From: Phycisphaeraceae bacterium
Lineage (GTDB): Bacteria; Planctomycetota; Phycisphaerae; Phycisphaerales; UBA1924
DNA: 64,000 nt
Direction of reading: 5' to 3'
Assembly: GCA_020639195.1 (NCBI GenBank)
Contig: JACKHB010000004.1
Coordinates: 186,001-250,000, forward strand
This document shows positions 1 to 9,234 of the stretch, piece after piece (positions within the stretch are counted from its first letter, which is position 1; each line of letters opens with the position of its first letter). The position numbers and the translations under genes were made by a program. The notes beneath the pieces were generated by a model that worked only from the letters and a program-made list of their open reading frames with translations, did not search any database and had not been told where the DNA came from.

Positions 1-510
1 CAGGCCAAGCGCCGCACCCGCGGGGCGAAGGCTCAGCAGGCGCGAGGCCACCTCGGGTCCGAACCGCTCGCCCACCAATCGCCGCACCTCCGCTCGCCTC
101 GCGTCGTCGCCCACTCCCCGGTCCTGCTCGAATTCCACGCCCGATGCGAGCCATCCGGCCAGGCCCGCCTCTCTGGCACCCGGCAAGCGCTCCACCCGCA
201 AGGCCACATCCGACAGCGACGGCCGGAATCGAATCGCCGGCAAGATGCGCCGCACGATCAGGTATCCGAGGCTCGCGCCGCCCGCAATCCACAGCACGAC
301 CCGCACCGCTCGCGGCAGATGCAACGCAAAGTCCACCAGTCCCGCAAAGAACCCCGCGGCCAGCCCGAGCGCCAGAACCCCCGCCGCGGCGGTCACGATC
401 ACCAGCGTTCGCATCCGGCCGCGAATCCGCGTCAGAGCCGCAGACGCCTTCGATTGATCTCGGCCGCTGTGTGTCGTCGGGCCTGTCGCCATCGTGTCAT
501 CCCCGTCCAT
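1..510 (-). CDS. Membrane protein, N-terminal part (runs off left edge)
   Basis: Only the first 170 residues are in the window; the rest lies left of position 1. Two hydrophobic segments (about residues 34-57 and 69-90) come before a soluble part with a motif SDVALRVERLPGAREAGL. The layout resembles the protein at 38215-39900: two membrane segments, then a basic/acidic ERL or DER stretch. Planctomycete operons of this type often end with such a protein (DUF4175-like), which normally continues into a long coiled coil; that is inference here. ATG at 510 is used, with an in-frame ATG at 492 preceded by GGGGA as the alternative. It is the last visible gene of the leftward operon, 188 bases after the preceding vWA gene, so it may have its own promoter. 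Confidence 0.6.
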   Translation of the reverse strand, partial: MDGDDTMATGPTTHSGRDQSKASAALTRIRGRMRTLVIVTAAAGVLALGLAAGFFAGLVDFALHLPRAVRVVLWIAGGASLGYLIVRRILPAIRFRPSLSDVALRVERLPGAREAGLAGWLASGVEFEQDRGVGDDARRAEVRRLVGERFGPEVASRLLSLRPAGAALGL

Positions 511-698
511 GGCCAAGGCCCCGCCGCGTCTTGAGCGGAGCCATTCTTCCATTCGGCCCGCGAGTCGAAACGGATTGAACCATCCGGATTTCGCGTCCCG
601 GGACGCCCAACCCGGCAGTTGAACGCTCCGGCGGTCACCCCGGTTGCGTTGATTATGCGAACATCGCCCTGCTGATGCCAGTCCCCGCGTGCCGCCCG

Positions 699-3062
699 TT
701 ACGCGAGCGTGAGCAGGCGTCGGCCGACCCACTCCGCCACCAGGAGCGACAGCAGCAGGATCAGCACCACCGCCCGATCCCACAGCGGATCGATCGTCGG
801 CGGCGCCTCGATGGTGATGTCGCGCACCGGGAGCATCTCGGGCAACCTCGCCAAGTCGCCGCTCGAAAGGGTCTCGCCCGCCTCCAGGTCCCCCGCTCCC
901 GTGCGGACCCGATCCACGAGTCGCGCCAGCAACGCGTGATCCGCCTGCGGCTCGCGCAGCTCGTCGTCGTCGAGCATCACGGTCAGGCTCGAGAACACGC
1001 CCGCGCCGCGAAGAGACAGCTCCGATGGCTCGACGATGTACTCACCCGGCTCAGAGACCGACCACGCCCCCTCGAACGTCACAACGCCGGCCTCCGCATC
1101 CCCGGACCGACGCATCAGCGGCACGTCCTGTGCCGGTGCCGCGCGGTCGCCCTTGGGACGCAGCCACACCGTCATCGTGTCCCCGGCACGGTCGATCAGG
1201 CTCTGATCCAGCAGGTGCAGCGCGAATCGCACAGGCTCGCCCGTCAGCGACCGGCGGGGCGACACCTCAAGGACCGCCGGCTTGCCGCTGCGCGAGAGGC
1301 TCTGCTGGCCCAGCATGCGGATCAGCGGAATCCAGAACCGCTCGGGGATCACCTCGCCGCGGCCAAACCGCAAGCGCCACGTCTCGTCCGTCGCGACATA
1401 GATCACCCGCCCCGCGCCGTACCGCATCGTCATGACCAGCGGCGTCGGATCGCCGTCGGGCCGACCCGCGCCGTTCACGGGCTGCGCCGACGCGAGCACC
1501 TCTGCGGTCGGCTTGAGCGTCGCGGGCTCGATCCGCTGCGCCCACAACAGGCGTGTCCATCCCTCCCCCGGATCCTCCACTCGAGACTCCCCGGGATCGT
1601 CCAGTCGCAGCACGCCCAGCGCATCGGCCAGGGGCTCGACCGCCAGCACGACCGATGAGTCCCACGACGCGACATCCCGGCCCCGCTCCAGGGTGAAGGG
1701 CAGCAGATCACCCAGCGGCGTGCCCGCCCAACTCGACGGCGTCGCACCCTCTCCGCCGATCCACAACAGCCCGCCGCCGCGCCCGGCCACGTGCTCGCGA
1801 ATCTGCGCCTGCTGCATCGGGCTCAGCACGTCCGCGCGAACATCACCCATCACGATGACGTCGAAGCGGGCCCACTCCTCGGGGCTCCTGGGCACGCCCT
1901 CGAGCAGCTCCTCGCCCTCCTGGAGGTACCGCCGGCCACCGGCCAGCAGCATCGAGCTCGACAGGATCGACCCCTCGCGGATCAGCAGGTTCTTGACGAA
2001 CCGGTATTCCCATCGCGGGTACCCATCGAAGTAGACAACGCGCATCGGACGCTCCACCAGCGTCACGCTCGCCTCTCGCGCGTTGTTCGTCGGGACCAGG
2101 TCCGGGTCCAGCGGAACCAGCCGCACCGTCCACTGCGCGTCCTCCGCCCGATCCGGACGCGTGGCCAGCGTGACGCTCGTCCGCGTCCAGTCGCCGGACT
2201 CGATCATCCGCTCGTCGAGCACCAGGCCCGTCGCATCGTCGACCAACTGCACCCTCGCCGCGCCCCCGCCGGTCTGTCCGAGCTGGTCGATGTCCACCCG
2301 CACGGGCACGGCGTCGCCCACGAACGCCTCATCCGGCGCATCGACGTTCGCCACCGCGATGTCGCCGATCGGCTCGCCCGAACCCAGCGGCACCGTCACC
2401 ACCTTGATCCGCTCGGCCTCGATCCGCCGCAGCGCCGCCCTCGACGGCTCATCGATGGATCGGCCGTCGCTCATCACCACCACCGCCGACACACGCCGGC
2501 CCGCGGTTCTCCGCAGCGCATCGTCGAGTGCGCCCGCCAGCGACGTGCGCCGCTGTCCGGGCTCGCCGAGGTCGATCTCTCCCTTGGGCGTGCGGCCAAG
2601 CTCGAACGCCGCGCCACCGAATCCCATCCACATCACGTGGCGCGACGCGTCCATCACCGAGAGTTCGGGCCACGCGCGCCGCAACGCATCCGAGAGTTGC
2701 GCTTCTCGCGACACCCGCCCGGGTCCTGCGCCAGGCCCATCGGGCACTTCCATCGACCCCGAGCGATCCACCAACACCACGACCCAGTCTCGCTCGACGC
2801 GCTCGTGCGGCTTGACCAGCCTCGGACCGCTCGCCAGCATCGCCAGCAGCACCAGGATCAACCCGCGCACGCTCGCCAGCGCCGCTCGCCATCGCACCGC
2901 GCCCACCAGCCGCCGATAGCTCCACCACGCCAGGCCCGCGCTTGCCAGCACGATGAGCGCCCATCCCCAGCCCGGCACCGGGCGCGCCCAGCCGAACGAC
3001 ACCCCCTCGTCGCCGAATCCCAGCTCTCCCGCTCCGAAGATGGCGTTGAAAAGGTCGTTCAC
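699..3062 (-). CDS. vWA and glutamine-amidotransferase-like membrane protein
   Basis: A 787-residue protein. Two membrane segments (about 33-48 and 60-78) precede a von Willebrand factor A domain whose MIDAS motif DRSGSM is at about 99-104. A class-I glutamine-amidotransferase-like fold follows near residue 400 (DVIVMGDVRADVL, then GGGLLWIGGEG). A last membrane helix closes the C-terminus (about 762-787). The GTG start at 3062 overlaps the upstream stop as GTGA and has GGGGAG seven bases before it, so the longer reading upstream is rejected. Such proteins accompany DUF58 and BatA in planctomycetes. The amidotransferase-like fold in this family usually lacks the catalytic residues and probably serves as a structural domain. 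The exact role is unknown. Confidence 0.85.
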   Translation of the reverse strand: MNDLFNAIFGAGELGFGDEGVSFGWARPVPGWGWALIVLASAGLAWWSYRRLVGAVRWRAALASVRGLILVLLAMLASGPRLVKPHERVERDWVVVLVDRSGSMEVPDGPGAGPGRVSREAQLSDALRRAWPELSVMDASRHVMWMGFGGAAFELGRTPKGEIDLGEPGQRRTSLAGALDDALRRTAGRRVSAVVVMSDGRSIDEPSRAALRRIEAERIKVVTVPLGSGEPIGDIAVANVDAPDEAFVGDAVPVRVDIDQLGQTGGGAARVQLVDDATGLVLDERMIESGDWTRTSVTLATRPDRAEDAQWTVRLVPLDPDLVPTNNAREASVTLVERPMRVVYFDGYPRWEYRFVKNLLIREGSILSSSMLLAGGRRYLQEGEELLEGVPRSPEEWARFDVIVMGDVRADVLSPMQQAQIREHVAGRGGGLLWIGGEGATPSSWAGTPLGDLLPFTLERGRDVASWDSSVVLAVEPLADALGVLRLDDPGESRVEDPGEGWTRLLWAQRIEPATLKPTAEVLASAQPVNGAGRPDGDPTPLVMTMRYGAGRVIYVATDETWRLRFGRGEVIPERFWIPLIRMLGQQSLSRSGKPAVLEVSPRRSLTGEPVRFALHLLDQSLIDRAGDTMTVWLRPKGDRAAPAQDVPLMRRSGDAEAGVVTFEGAWSVSEPGEYIVEPSELSLRGAGVFSSLTVMLDDDELREPQADHALLARLVDRVRTGAGDLEAGETLSSGDLARLPEMLPVRDITIEAPPTIDPLWDRAVVLILLLSLLVAEWVGRRLLTLA

Positions 3063-5290
3063 ACGCCGCTCCCCGCGCCCGCGTGGCTCACCCACCGCGC
3101 CAGCCCCAACTCCAGCGTCGCGAGCCCCAGCGCCGCGGCGAACAACATCAGCGAGATCCCCGGTCTCCCAGGATCCCCACGCCGCGCCGTCGTCTCGCCG
3201 GACGCCCACTCGCCGGGCGCATCGAGCCAGCGCACGTCCTCCGCTCGCGCCTGCGCCACCGCCAGCACGCGCGACTCATCGGTCGGCTCAACCCGCGAGG
3301 CCTCCTCGCTCGGATTCACCACCACCAATCCCCGGTCCAGCCCCGCGCCATCCACCGCGCGCCACAATCCGGCCACGCGCAGCGCCGACCGCGGCCTCGC
3401 CGCATCATCCACCGAGATCGTCGCTCGCCCATCCTCCGCCGGGCGAAGCTCGATCACTCCCGGCGACAGCGTCGGCCACGCGCCCGCCGAGACGCGCCAC
3501 CGCGCCTGCGCGAGCCCCACGCCCTGCCGGATCGCTTCCTGCATCAGCGGCACCATCAGCGGCTTGGCCGGCAGCGTGCTCCAGTCCACCGATGCCGCGA
3601 TGTTGAGCATCACCACCAGCCCGGCGTTGGCCGCCTCCCCCCCGGGCCGGTCCGCCAGCAGCACATCCGTTCCGTCCGTCAGGCGCAACAGCGCCCCGCG
3701 CCCCTGCGCCGCCCGCACTCGAAGCACCCGCTCGACCACGACCGTCCTTGCCAGCGGCTCGAGCTCTCCCGCCAGCAGACGCAACAGCCCGCTCTGGTCG
3801 TCGCGTGCCACCTCGATCAGTGAAGGCGGCTCCACCGCCGCGACATCCCACGCCCCCTCCCACGCAAGGCCCAACGCCCTCGTCATGCGCCCAACCCATC
3901 CCTGGCTGCCCATGGAATCGTCCGGCGTGACCACGAGCAGCCCGCCGCGATCGGCAAACCCGCGCAGCGCCGCCCACGACGCGTCAGGAAGCAGTCCCGG
4001 CGTCGTAACGACCAGCGCATCAAGCCCCGCCAGGCGCGAGGCCTCGACCGCCAGCGGCGCGAGTCCCTCGATCTCGATCTCCGTCCGCCGCGCCACGCCC
4101 GGCACCGGAGACAGCGCCAGCGCGATCCAATCCGCCGGCCGGAAGTCCTCGAGCCGACGACCCAGATCCGCGGGTCGATCCCCGACGATCCCCACGCGAA
4201 TCGAGCGCCGAAGATCGATCTCGCGCCGGTACCGGTTGTCTCGCCCCAGCGCATCATCATCGATCTCGGCGACCAGCGAGCCCGCCCCGGGCGTCAGGTC
4301 CTGCAGCGTGACCGGCACACTCAACTCGATCTCGCGCTCTCCCACGCCGAACCTCGCCGTCATCCCCCCAAGCGCCAGCCGCTCGTGCGTCCGATCGCCG
4401 ATCCGCCCGCGCCGATCACGCTCGCGCTCCAGACCCAGCGTCACCCGCACCGCGCGCTCGCCCAGGTCGCCCCCGGACCTCGCCAGCCCGACCCGCACCT
4501 GTCCCACCCCCGCAACGCCCGAAGCGCCGACCCCGCCCAAAGCCAGCATCACCGTCCTCACCGGCTCCACGCTCGCCACGCGGATGTTCTCAGGCGTCGT
4601 CGATTCCGGACGCGCGATCAGCAGCACGCCATCCGCCGCGGCCCCGTCGAGGTCCGCCGCGCCCGCCAGCGAGCCCTCTCGCCACTGCGACATCGCGACG
4701 ATCTCCTGCCGCTCGCCCGCGCCGCCCTCCGCCCCGTCAAGCAACTCCCTGGCCATCGCCAACCCGGCGTCGAGGTCCATGGCCGAGTCGGTCGCCTCGA
4801 TCGAATCCAGCGCCCGGGCCGCGCCGCGCAGGTCCGCCGTCGGCGGCGACACCAGCGCCTCGACGGGCGCGCCCAGCAGCACGATCGCCACCCGGTCCCC
4901 CCGCGTCTCGTCCATCGACTCGATCAGCGCCCTCGCGCGGTCCACGTGCCCGCGCAGCGCCGTCCGCCCATCGTCGAGCCGCACCGCCGACGTCAGGCTG
5001 TTGTCAATGACGATGCACCGCGTCACTCCCCCGGCCCTCTCGCCCGGGCGCTCGAAGATCAGACGGCCCACCGCGATCGCCAGCAGCGCCACCAGCGCGC
5101 ACCGCGCCAGCAGCAGCAGCAACTGCTCGATCGCCAGCCTCCGCCGCTGCTTGCGGTACGCCTCGAGCAGGAATCGCATCGCCCCCCACGCGATCGGCCG
5201 ACGGCGCCGTCGCATGAGAATGTGGATGATGATCGGCAGCGACACGCAGCCGATCCCAACCCACGCGAGAATGGGGTGCAGAAACGTCAG
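3059..5290 (-). CDS. BatA-like vWA membrane protein, probable CTG start
   Basis: A 743-residue protein of the aerotolerance (Bat) family. The N-terminus FLHPILAWVGIGCVSLPIII, a basic RRRRRP patch near residue 27 and a second membrane segment near 58-80 are the BatA N-terminal domain. A vWA domain with MIDAS DNSLTS follows near residue 100, and a C-terminal membrane helix lies near 705-730. The family N-terminus extends upstream of the GTG at 5245 and begins at a CTG (5290) with GGAGG seven bases before it. No ATG, GTG or TTG lies at that position. I therefore place the start at CTG; GTG 5245 would cut the first membrane segment. The 3-prime end overlaps the next vWA gene by four bases. Confidence 0.85.
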   Translation of the reverse strand: MTFLHPILAWVGIGCVSLPIIIHILMRRRRRPIAWGAMRFLLEAYRKQRRRLAIEQLLLLLARCALVALLAIAVGRLIFERPGERAGGVTRCIVIDNSLTSAVRLDDGRTALRGHVDRARALIESMDETRGDRVAIVLLGAPVEALVSPPTADLRGAARALDSIEATDSAMDLDAGLAMARELLDGAEGGAGERQEIVAMSQWREGSLAGAADLDGAAADGVLLIARPESTTPENIRVASVEPVRTVMLALGGVGASGVAGVGQVRVGLARSGGDLGERAVRVTLGLERERDRRGRIGDRTHERLALGGMTARFGVGEREIELSVPVTLQDLTPGAGSLVAEIDDDALGRDNRYRREIDLRRSIRVGIVGDRPADLGRRLEDFRPADWIALALSPVPGVARRTEIEIEGLAPLAVEASRLAGLDALVVTTPGLLPDASWAALRGFADRGGLLVVTPDDSMGSQGWVGRMTRALGLAWEGAWDVAAVEPPSLIEVARDDQSGLLRLLAGELEPLARTVVVERVLRVRAAQGRGALLRLTDGTDVLLADRPGGEAANAGLVVMLNIAASVDWSTLPAKPLMVPLMQEAIRQGVGLAQARWRVSAGAWPTLSPGVIELRPAEDGRATISVDDAARPRSALRVAGLWRAVDGAGLDRGLVVVNPSEEASRVEPTDESRVLAVAQARAEDVRWLDAPGEWASGETTARRGDPGRPGISLMLFAAALGLATLELGLARWVSHAGAGSGV

Positions 5291-5304
5291 CGCCGCCCCT
5301 CCGT
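5278..5304 (-). promoter_or_regulatory. Ribosome binding site that decides a CTG start
   Basis: On the minus strand GGAGGGGCGGCG directly precedes CTG ACG TTT CTG CAC CCC. The spacing from GGAGG to CTG is seven bases. The encoded residues match the start of the BatA N-terminal family, so the site supports initiation at position 5290. Confidence 0.6.
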
Positions 5305-5332
5305 CGCCGCGTCGCCTCGTCGCCTCGTCGCT

Positions 5333-6319
5333 CTACCCATACTTGCTCCGCTTGATCCGCGCGTTCCGCCTCGCCAGGAACGCCGCGAGCGGCGGCCCCA
5401 GCCAGTCGTGCGTCCGCACCGTCTCGTACTCATACCCAAAGCTCCGAACGATCCGCTCCACCTCGCGCATGTGGCCATGGATGGCCTCGAGGTACGCCCT
5501 GCGCAACGCCCGCGGATCCACCCGCAGCCGCGCCTCGCCCTCGAGCCCCTCGAACGGCGCCGGCCCGGTGAACTCGAACGTCTCCTCGGCCTTGTCGATG
5601 ATCTGGAAGCAGATCAGGTCGTGCCCCCGGTGGCGCAGCCGAGCCAGCGCCGTCTTGATCTGCGCCGGATCCGTGAACAGGTCGCTCACCAGCGCGATCA
5701 GGCACCGGTTCCCGATCTTCGCCAGCGTCTGGTCCATCACGCGCGACAGGTCCGTCGGCGCCTCCACCGGGTGCTGGCTCAACGTCTCGATGATCTGCCG
5801 CCACTGACGCTGCGAGCTCGAACGGCTCAGCAGCGAACGCACCTGGTCCGCGAACACCACCACGCCCGCGCGATCCCCCTGCCGCAGCGTGATGTACGAG
5901 ATCGCCGCCGCTAGCGCGGTCGCGTGGTCGTACTTGGTCCAGTTCACCTGCCCCCGAGGCCCCGCCTTGGCCCCGATGCCCGACGCCTCGGAAAAACTCC
6001 GCGAGCCGTACGCCATCGACCCGGAACTGTCCACCATCACCACCAGGTCGAGGTTGGTCTCCTGCTGGTATTGCTTCAGATACAGCTTGTCGGTCCGCCC
6101 GTACACCTTCCAGTCGAGGTGCCGCAGGTCATCGCCCGCGACGTACGGCCGGTGCTGGGCGAACTCGACGGAGAATCCCTGGTACGGCGAGCGGTGCGTG
6201 CCGCTGGTCACGCCCTCGACGATGATCTTCGCCCGCAACTCCATCGACCCCAGCCGCGCCAGCGTCTGCGGGTGGAGGTACAGCGTGTGGTCGATCCGTT
6301 CGGCGGCGGGGCGCTCCAT
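5333..6319 (-). CDS. DUF58 domain protein
   Basis: A 328-residue soluble protein. The DUF58 signature YVAGDDLRHLDWKVYGRT is at 59-76, and a vWA-like fold follows with DSSGSM at 97-102. DUF58 proteins work with MoxR AAA+ ATPases and vWA membrane proteins in chaperone-like or metal-insertion systems; the specific client here is unknown. It lies 42 bases upstream of the BatA-like gene and 27 bases downstream of the metallopeptidase gene, in the same orientation. No MoxR gene is in the window, which is atypical for this arrangement. Confidence 0.9.
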   Translation of the reverse strand: MERPAAERIDHTLYLHPQTLARLGSMELRAKIIVEGVTSGTHRSPYQGFSVEFAQHRPYVAGDDLRHLDWKVYGRTDKLYLKQYQQETNLDLVVMVDSSGSMAYGSRSFSEASGIGAKAGPRGQVNWTKYDHATALAAAISYITLRQGDRAGVVVFADQVRSLLSRSSSQRQWRQIIETLSQHPVEAPTDLSRVMDQTLAKIGNRCLIALVSDLFTDPAQIKTALARLRHRGHDLICFQIIDKAEETFEFTGPAPFEGLEGEARLRVDPRALRRAYLEAIHGHMREVERIVRSFGYEYETVRTHDWLGPPLAAFLARRNARIKRSKYG

Positions 6320-6346
6320 CAGCCGGATCGTACCGCCGGGAATCTC

Positions 6347-8638
6347 CTACGTGCCGCTGGTCACCGGCCGATCGCTCCCAAGCGACGCCCGCCACGCCGC
6401 GTCCAGGTCGGCAAAGCTCATGCCCAGCGCCGATCGCGTCGCCTCGTCCAGCGTCGCGCCCCCCGCCAGCGCCCGCAGCCACGCGTTGCGCCCCGCCCGA
6501 AGAAACCGGTCCGACACGTACCCCACCATGTGGTGGCCCTGCATGTACACGTGCATCATCAGCGACTGCGGCACCGTGTGGAAGTCCGCCAGGTCCTCCC
6601 AAGCCGCCAGCGTCCCCGCCTCCGCCATGCCCCGGATCATCCGGTCGAGCCGATCGCCGTCGACCGAGTACTTCTCCGCGGCCAGCTCGGCCACCCCCTC
6701 GAGCACCCACCACGGCGCATCGGTGATCTTCTCGCCCATGATGAACGTCGCCACGTGCCCATACTCGTGCGCCAGCAGCGTCCGCAGCCCGCGCCGCCCC
6801 ATCTCCGGCCCGGTCATGATCTTGATGGACTCGCCCGGCTCGTTCCAGCCGCTCAGGCCGTCGGTGTAACTCAGATAGATCGAATACTGCAGCTCCAGCA
6901 TCGACCGGTACAGCTTGACGTGCTGCACGCGATCCTCCGGCGGCTCGATCTCAAAGCCCGTGTTCACGTACTCCATGACCTCGGGCAACTCGTCCACGAC
7001 GCTCTGGGCGACGCGCTCCAGCCCCTCGTCGTAGAACACCTCGATGCCCGGCGCGGACACGATGTTCCACGCGCGCCCGCCGTACCGCCAGCCCGCATCC
7101 GTTCGCTCGAAGCGCGCGGGGAACACCAGCCGCCGCTCCCGCCCGCCCTCGGACGTCCACACCGCGCGCAGCTCCGCCAGCACCGCCCGCTCCCCATCCG
7201 CCTTGGGCTCGCCCGACAGTTCCAGGTCGAACGCCTCGACCGGCACGCGCTCCAGGTCCCGCGCCCAGTTCCGCTCCTCGGTCATCAGCACGCCGTCGCC
7301 GCTCACCAGCGCGAGGTACCCCTCCACATCGGCCGCCAGCACCGCCCCCTCCATCGCCGACAGCAGCGCCTCGATGCCCTCTCGCATCGATGGCTCGGGC
7401 GCCGCGTCCCCACGCCGTCCCCCTCCCGTGCGCACGCGGCTCGCCGGCGCGCCCGCCCGTGCCTCCAGCGCCTCGCGCCACTCCCCGTCGAGTTCCGCAA
7501 ACGGCACGCCCAGCGCCTCGCGCGTCGCCTCGTCGAGGCTCTTGCCGGACGACATCGCCCGCACCCACGCATTGCGCCCCTCGCGCCCGGACCGCTCGCG
7601 CACGAACGCCACCATGTGATGGCCCTGCGAGTACGCGTAAGACTGCAGCGACGCATCGGTGTGCTCAAAGTCGCCGATCTGCTCCCAACTCGGCAGCGTG
7701 CCGCGCCGGGCCCGACGCTCCACCTCGCGCCGGGCGCTCTCGTACGTCCAGCCGTCGGTCGCCTCGGAGGCCACGTCCTCGGCCAGGCCCTCGATCACCC
7801 ACCACGGCATCTCGTTCGCGTGCGGGCCCAGCTCGAACGTGCCCACGTGCCCGTACTCGTGGCTGAACGCATACTCCCACCCCGGCCCCACGCTGTACTC
7901 GTGCCAGAACTTGATCGACTCGCCCGGCTCGACCCACCCGGGAATCCAGTCCGCCACCGACAGCGACACGCTCGCCACCACCTGCTCGCGCGTGTCGTAC
8001 AACTCGATGATCTGGTGCTCGGTCACCTCCACGTCCAGGTCCTTGTGGACGCGGGCCCGAGCCAGCGGAAACGCCGCGGCGACATCCGCCGCCACATCCT
8101 CCAGCCCATCGGCAAACCGGATCGTGTACCCGTCCTCTTCGCGCTCGTTCCAGCGCAGCCCCGCGAACCGCCAACGCCCATCATCGCGCACGAACACCAC
8201 CGGCTCGCGCACGGTCCACGGCCTGCCGCCGGACCACCCATCGATCCGCCACGACATCTCCATCTCGAACTCGGCCCGATCGTCCCCGAACCGGGCCGGG
8301 CCATCGAGCATGGTCAGGCTGAATTCATCGGGCCGGGTCTCCTTGAGGTCCCTCGCCCAGAAACGCTGCGAAGCCGCGAACTTCGGCTCCCCCTGGTACA
8401 CAAAGCTCAGGTACGCCTCGTCATCGCCCGCCAACACCGCCCGCTCCATGCCCTCCAGCGCGGCGCTGATCGCCGCTCGCACCGCGCCCGACGCCGGATC
8501 AACCGGATCCGCGCTCGAAACAGCGCCGGGCATCTCGCCCGCACCGGCCAGAATTCCGGCGCCGGGCGCCGCTCCCGGAGCCGAAGCGCCCAGCATCGCG
8601 GGCAGGACCAGGCCAAACGACGCGATCAGGTGGATCAT
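6347..8638 (-). CDS. Secreted protein with two NTF2-like plus gluzincin repeats
   Basis: A 763-residue protein made of two similar halves. Each has an NTF2/SnoaL-like region (about 54-165 and 419-525) followed by a zinc metallopeptidase-like region. HEYGH is at 260-264 and 624-628, and a downstream EGLAE or EGVAE supplies the expected third zinc ligand. The first about 25 residues look like a signal peptide. ATG 8638 is chosen because it starts that signal peptide; the in-frame extension to 8701 is basic and unlike coding sequence. No good ribosome binding site is visible. Both active-site motifs are intact, so both halves may be active. It is the first gene of the leftward DUF58/vWA operon. 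Substrate unknown. Confidence 0.8.
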   Translation of the reverse strand: MIHLIASFGLVLPAMLGASAPGAAPGAGILAGAGEMPGAVSSADPVDPASGAVRAAISAALEGMERAVLAGDDEAYLSFVYQGEPKFAASQRFWARDLKETRPDEFSLTMLDGPARFGDDRAEFEMEMSWRIDGWSGGRPWTVREPVVFVRDDGRWRFAGLRWNEREEDGYTIRFADGLEDVAADVAAAFPLARARVHKDLDVEVTEHQIIELYDTREQVVASVSLSVADWIPGWVEPGESIKFWHEYSVGPGWEYAFSHEYGHVGTFELGPHANEMPWWVIEGLAEDVASEATDGWTYESARREVERRARRGTLPSWEQIGDFEHTDASLQSYAYSQGHHMVAFVRERSGREGRNAWVRAMSSGKSLDEATREALGVPFAELDGEWREALEARAGAPASRVRTGGGRRGDAAPEPSMREGIEALLSAMEGAVLAADVEGYLALVSGDGVLMTEERNWARDLERVPVEAFDLELSGEPKADGERAVLAELRAVWTSEGGRERRLVFPARFERTDAGWRYGGRAWNIVSAPGIEVFYDEGLERVAQSVVDELPEVMEYVNTGFEIEPPEDRVQHVKLYRSMLELQYSIYLSYTDGLSGWNEPGESIKIMTGPEMGRRGLRTLLAHEYGHVATFIMGEKITDAPWWVLEGVAELAAEKYSVDGDRLDRMIRGMAEAGTLAAWEDLADFHTVPQSLMMHVYMQGHHMVGYVSDRFLRAGRNAWLRALAGGATLDEATRSALGMSFADLDAAWRASLGSDRPVTSGT

Positions 8639-8955
8639 GGCACAGAGGGTACCGGGCAGCGGCCGGAGCGTTGAGGGAGACTTGGCCGGTCTACGTCCCA
8701 CAACGTGCCGATCGCCGCTCGGGGCATGGTGCCCCTAGGTGAGCCGATGCCCGCATGGAGTCGCCCGACCCCTCCGCGACTCCCACCAACCCGCGCTGCA
8801 AACACCCATCTGTGCGACTCCACTCCGATCGACCCAACGGGGCGACATGCTGTAGCCACGTGGTGCCGCTCGCCGCAAGGCGAGCAAACCCGTGATCCCC
8901 TGGAACACTCAACATCTCTCTCCCTCCGCGCCTGTTCCCCTTCCTCAGAACAAAG

Positions 8956-8970
8956 GCCGCCGAAGGCGGC
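8956..8970. repeat. Perfect inverted repeat, 6-bp stem
   Basis: GCCGCC-GAA-GGCGGC, preceded by AACAAAG. It could be a small terminator or part of a dispersed intergenic element together with the hairpin 30 bases downstream. Confidence 0.45.
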
Positions 8971-8999
8971 TGGAAGGTGAGTCCTCCGGGCCGGGGTTG

Positions 9000-9020
9000 C
9001 AGGGGGCGGCCAGCCCCCTG
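9000..9020. repeat. Perfect inverted repeat, 8-bp stem
   Basis: CAGGGGGC-GGCCA-GCCCCCTG. No thymine run follows on either strand, so a classical terminator is unlikely. A mobile or structured intergenic element is possible. Confidence 0.45.
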
Positions 9021-9234
9021 CGCCGCATGCCACCCTCGCACAGCCCGCGCACCTCTCCAACCCCCCAAACCCCCATGCTTCAGAATGCGCGCGCGCCGAC
9101 GCCCCTGACTTTGACATTCTCAGGAATTCCCGCAGAAAACTTTGCGCCATGCGCCCCAACGACTTGCGCGCACGCTTTCGCGCGACACCCCTCCGGCGCG
9201 CGCGCACTGACGAAGAACCCGCCCATGGGTAGAG

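Larger units (their letters stand above)
8639..9234. other. 596-base intergenic region with two hairpins
   Basis: This is the longest stretch without a convincing gene. It must hold the promoter of the leftward operon starting at 8638, but I see no clear -35/-10 pair. The middle contains two close, perfect inverted repeats (8956-8970 and 9000-9020). From about 9100 on, GCGC-rich tracts dominate. Reading frames that cross it lack a ribosome binding site and have arginine- and proline-rich, shadow-like composition. Confidence 0.5.

Noticed and set aside
656..664. Nine-base TGCGAACAT shared upstream of the genes at 510 and 39900
   Set aside because: A 9-mer is expected by chance about once in this length, and the orientation differs between the two sites.
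1791..5807. Plus-strand reading frame of 1338 codons across the vWA genes
   Set aside because: It is rich in arginine, proline, serine and threonine, has no domain and lies opposite the clear BatA, vWA and DUF58 genes. Long antisense frames are expected in DNA of this GC content.
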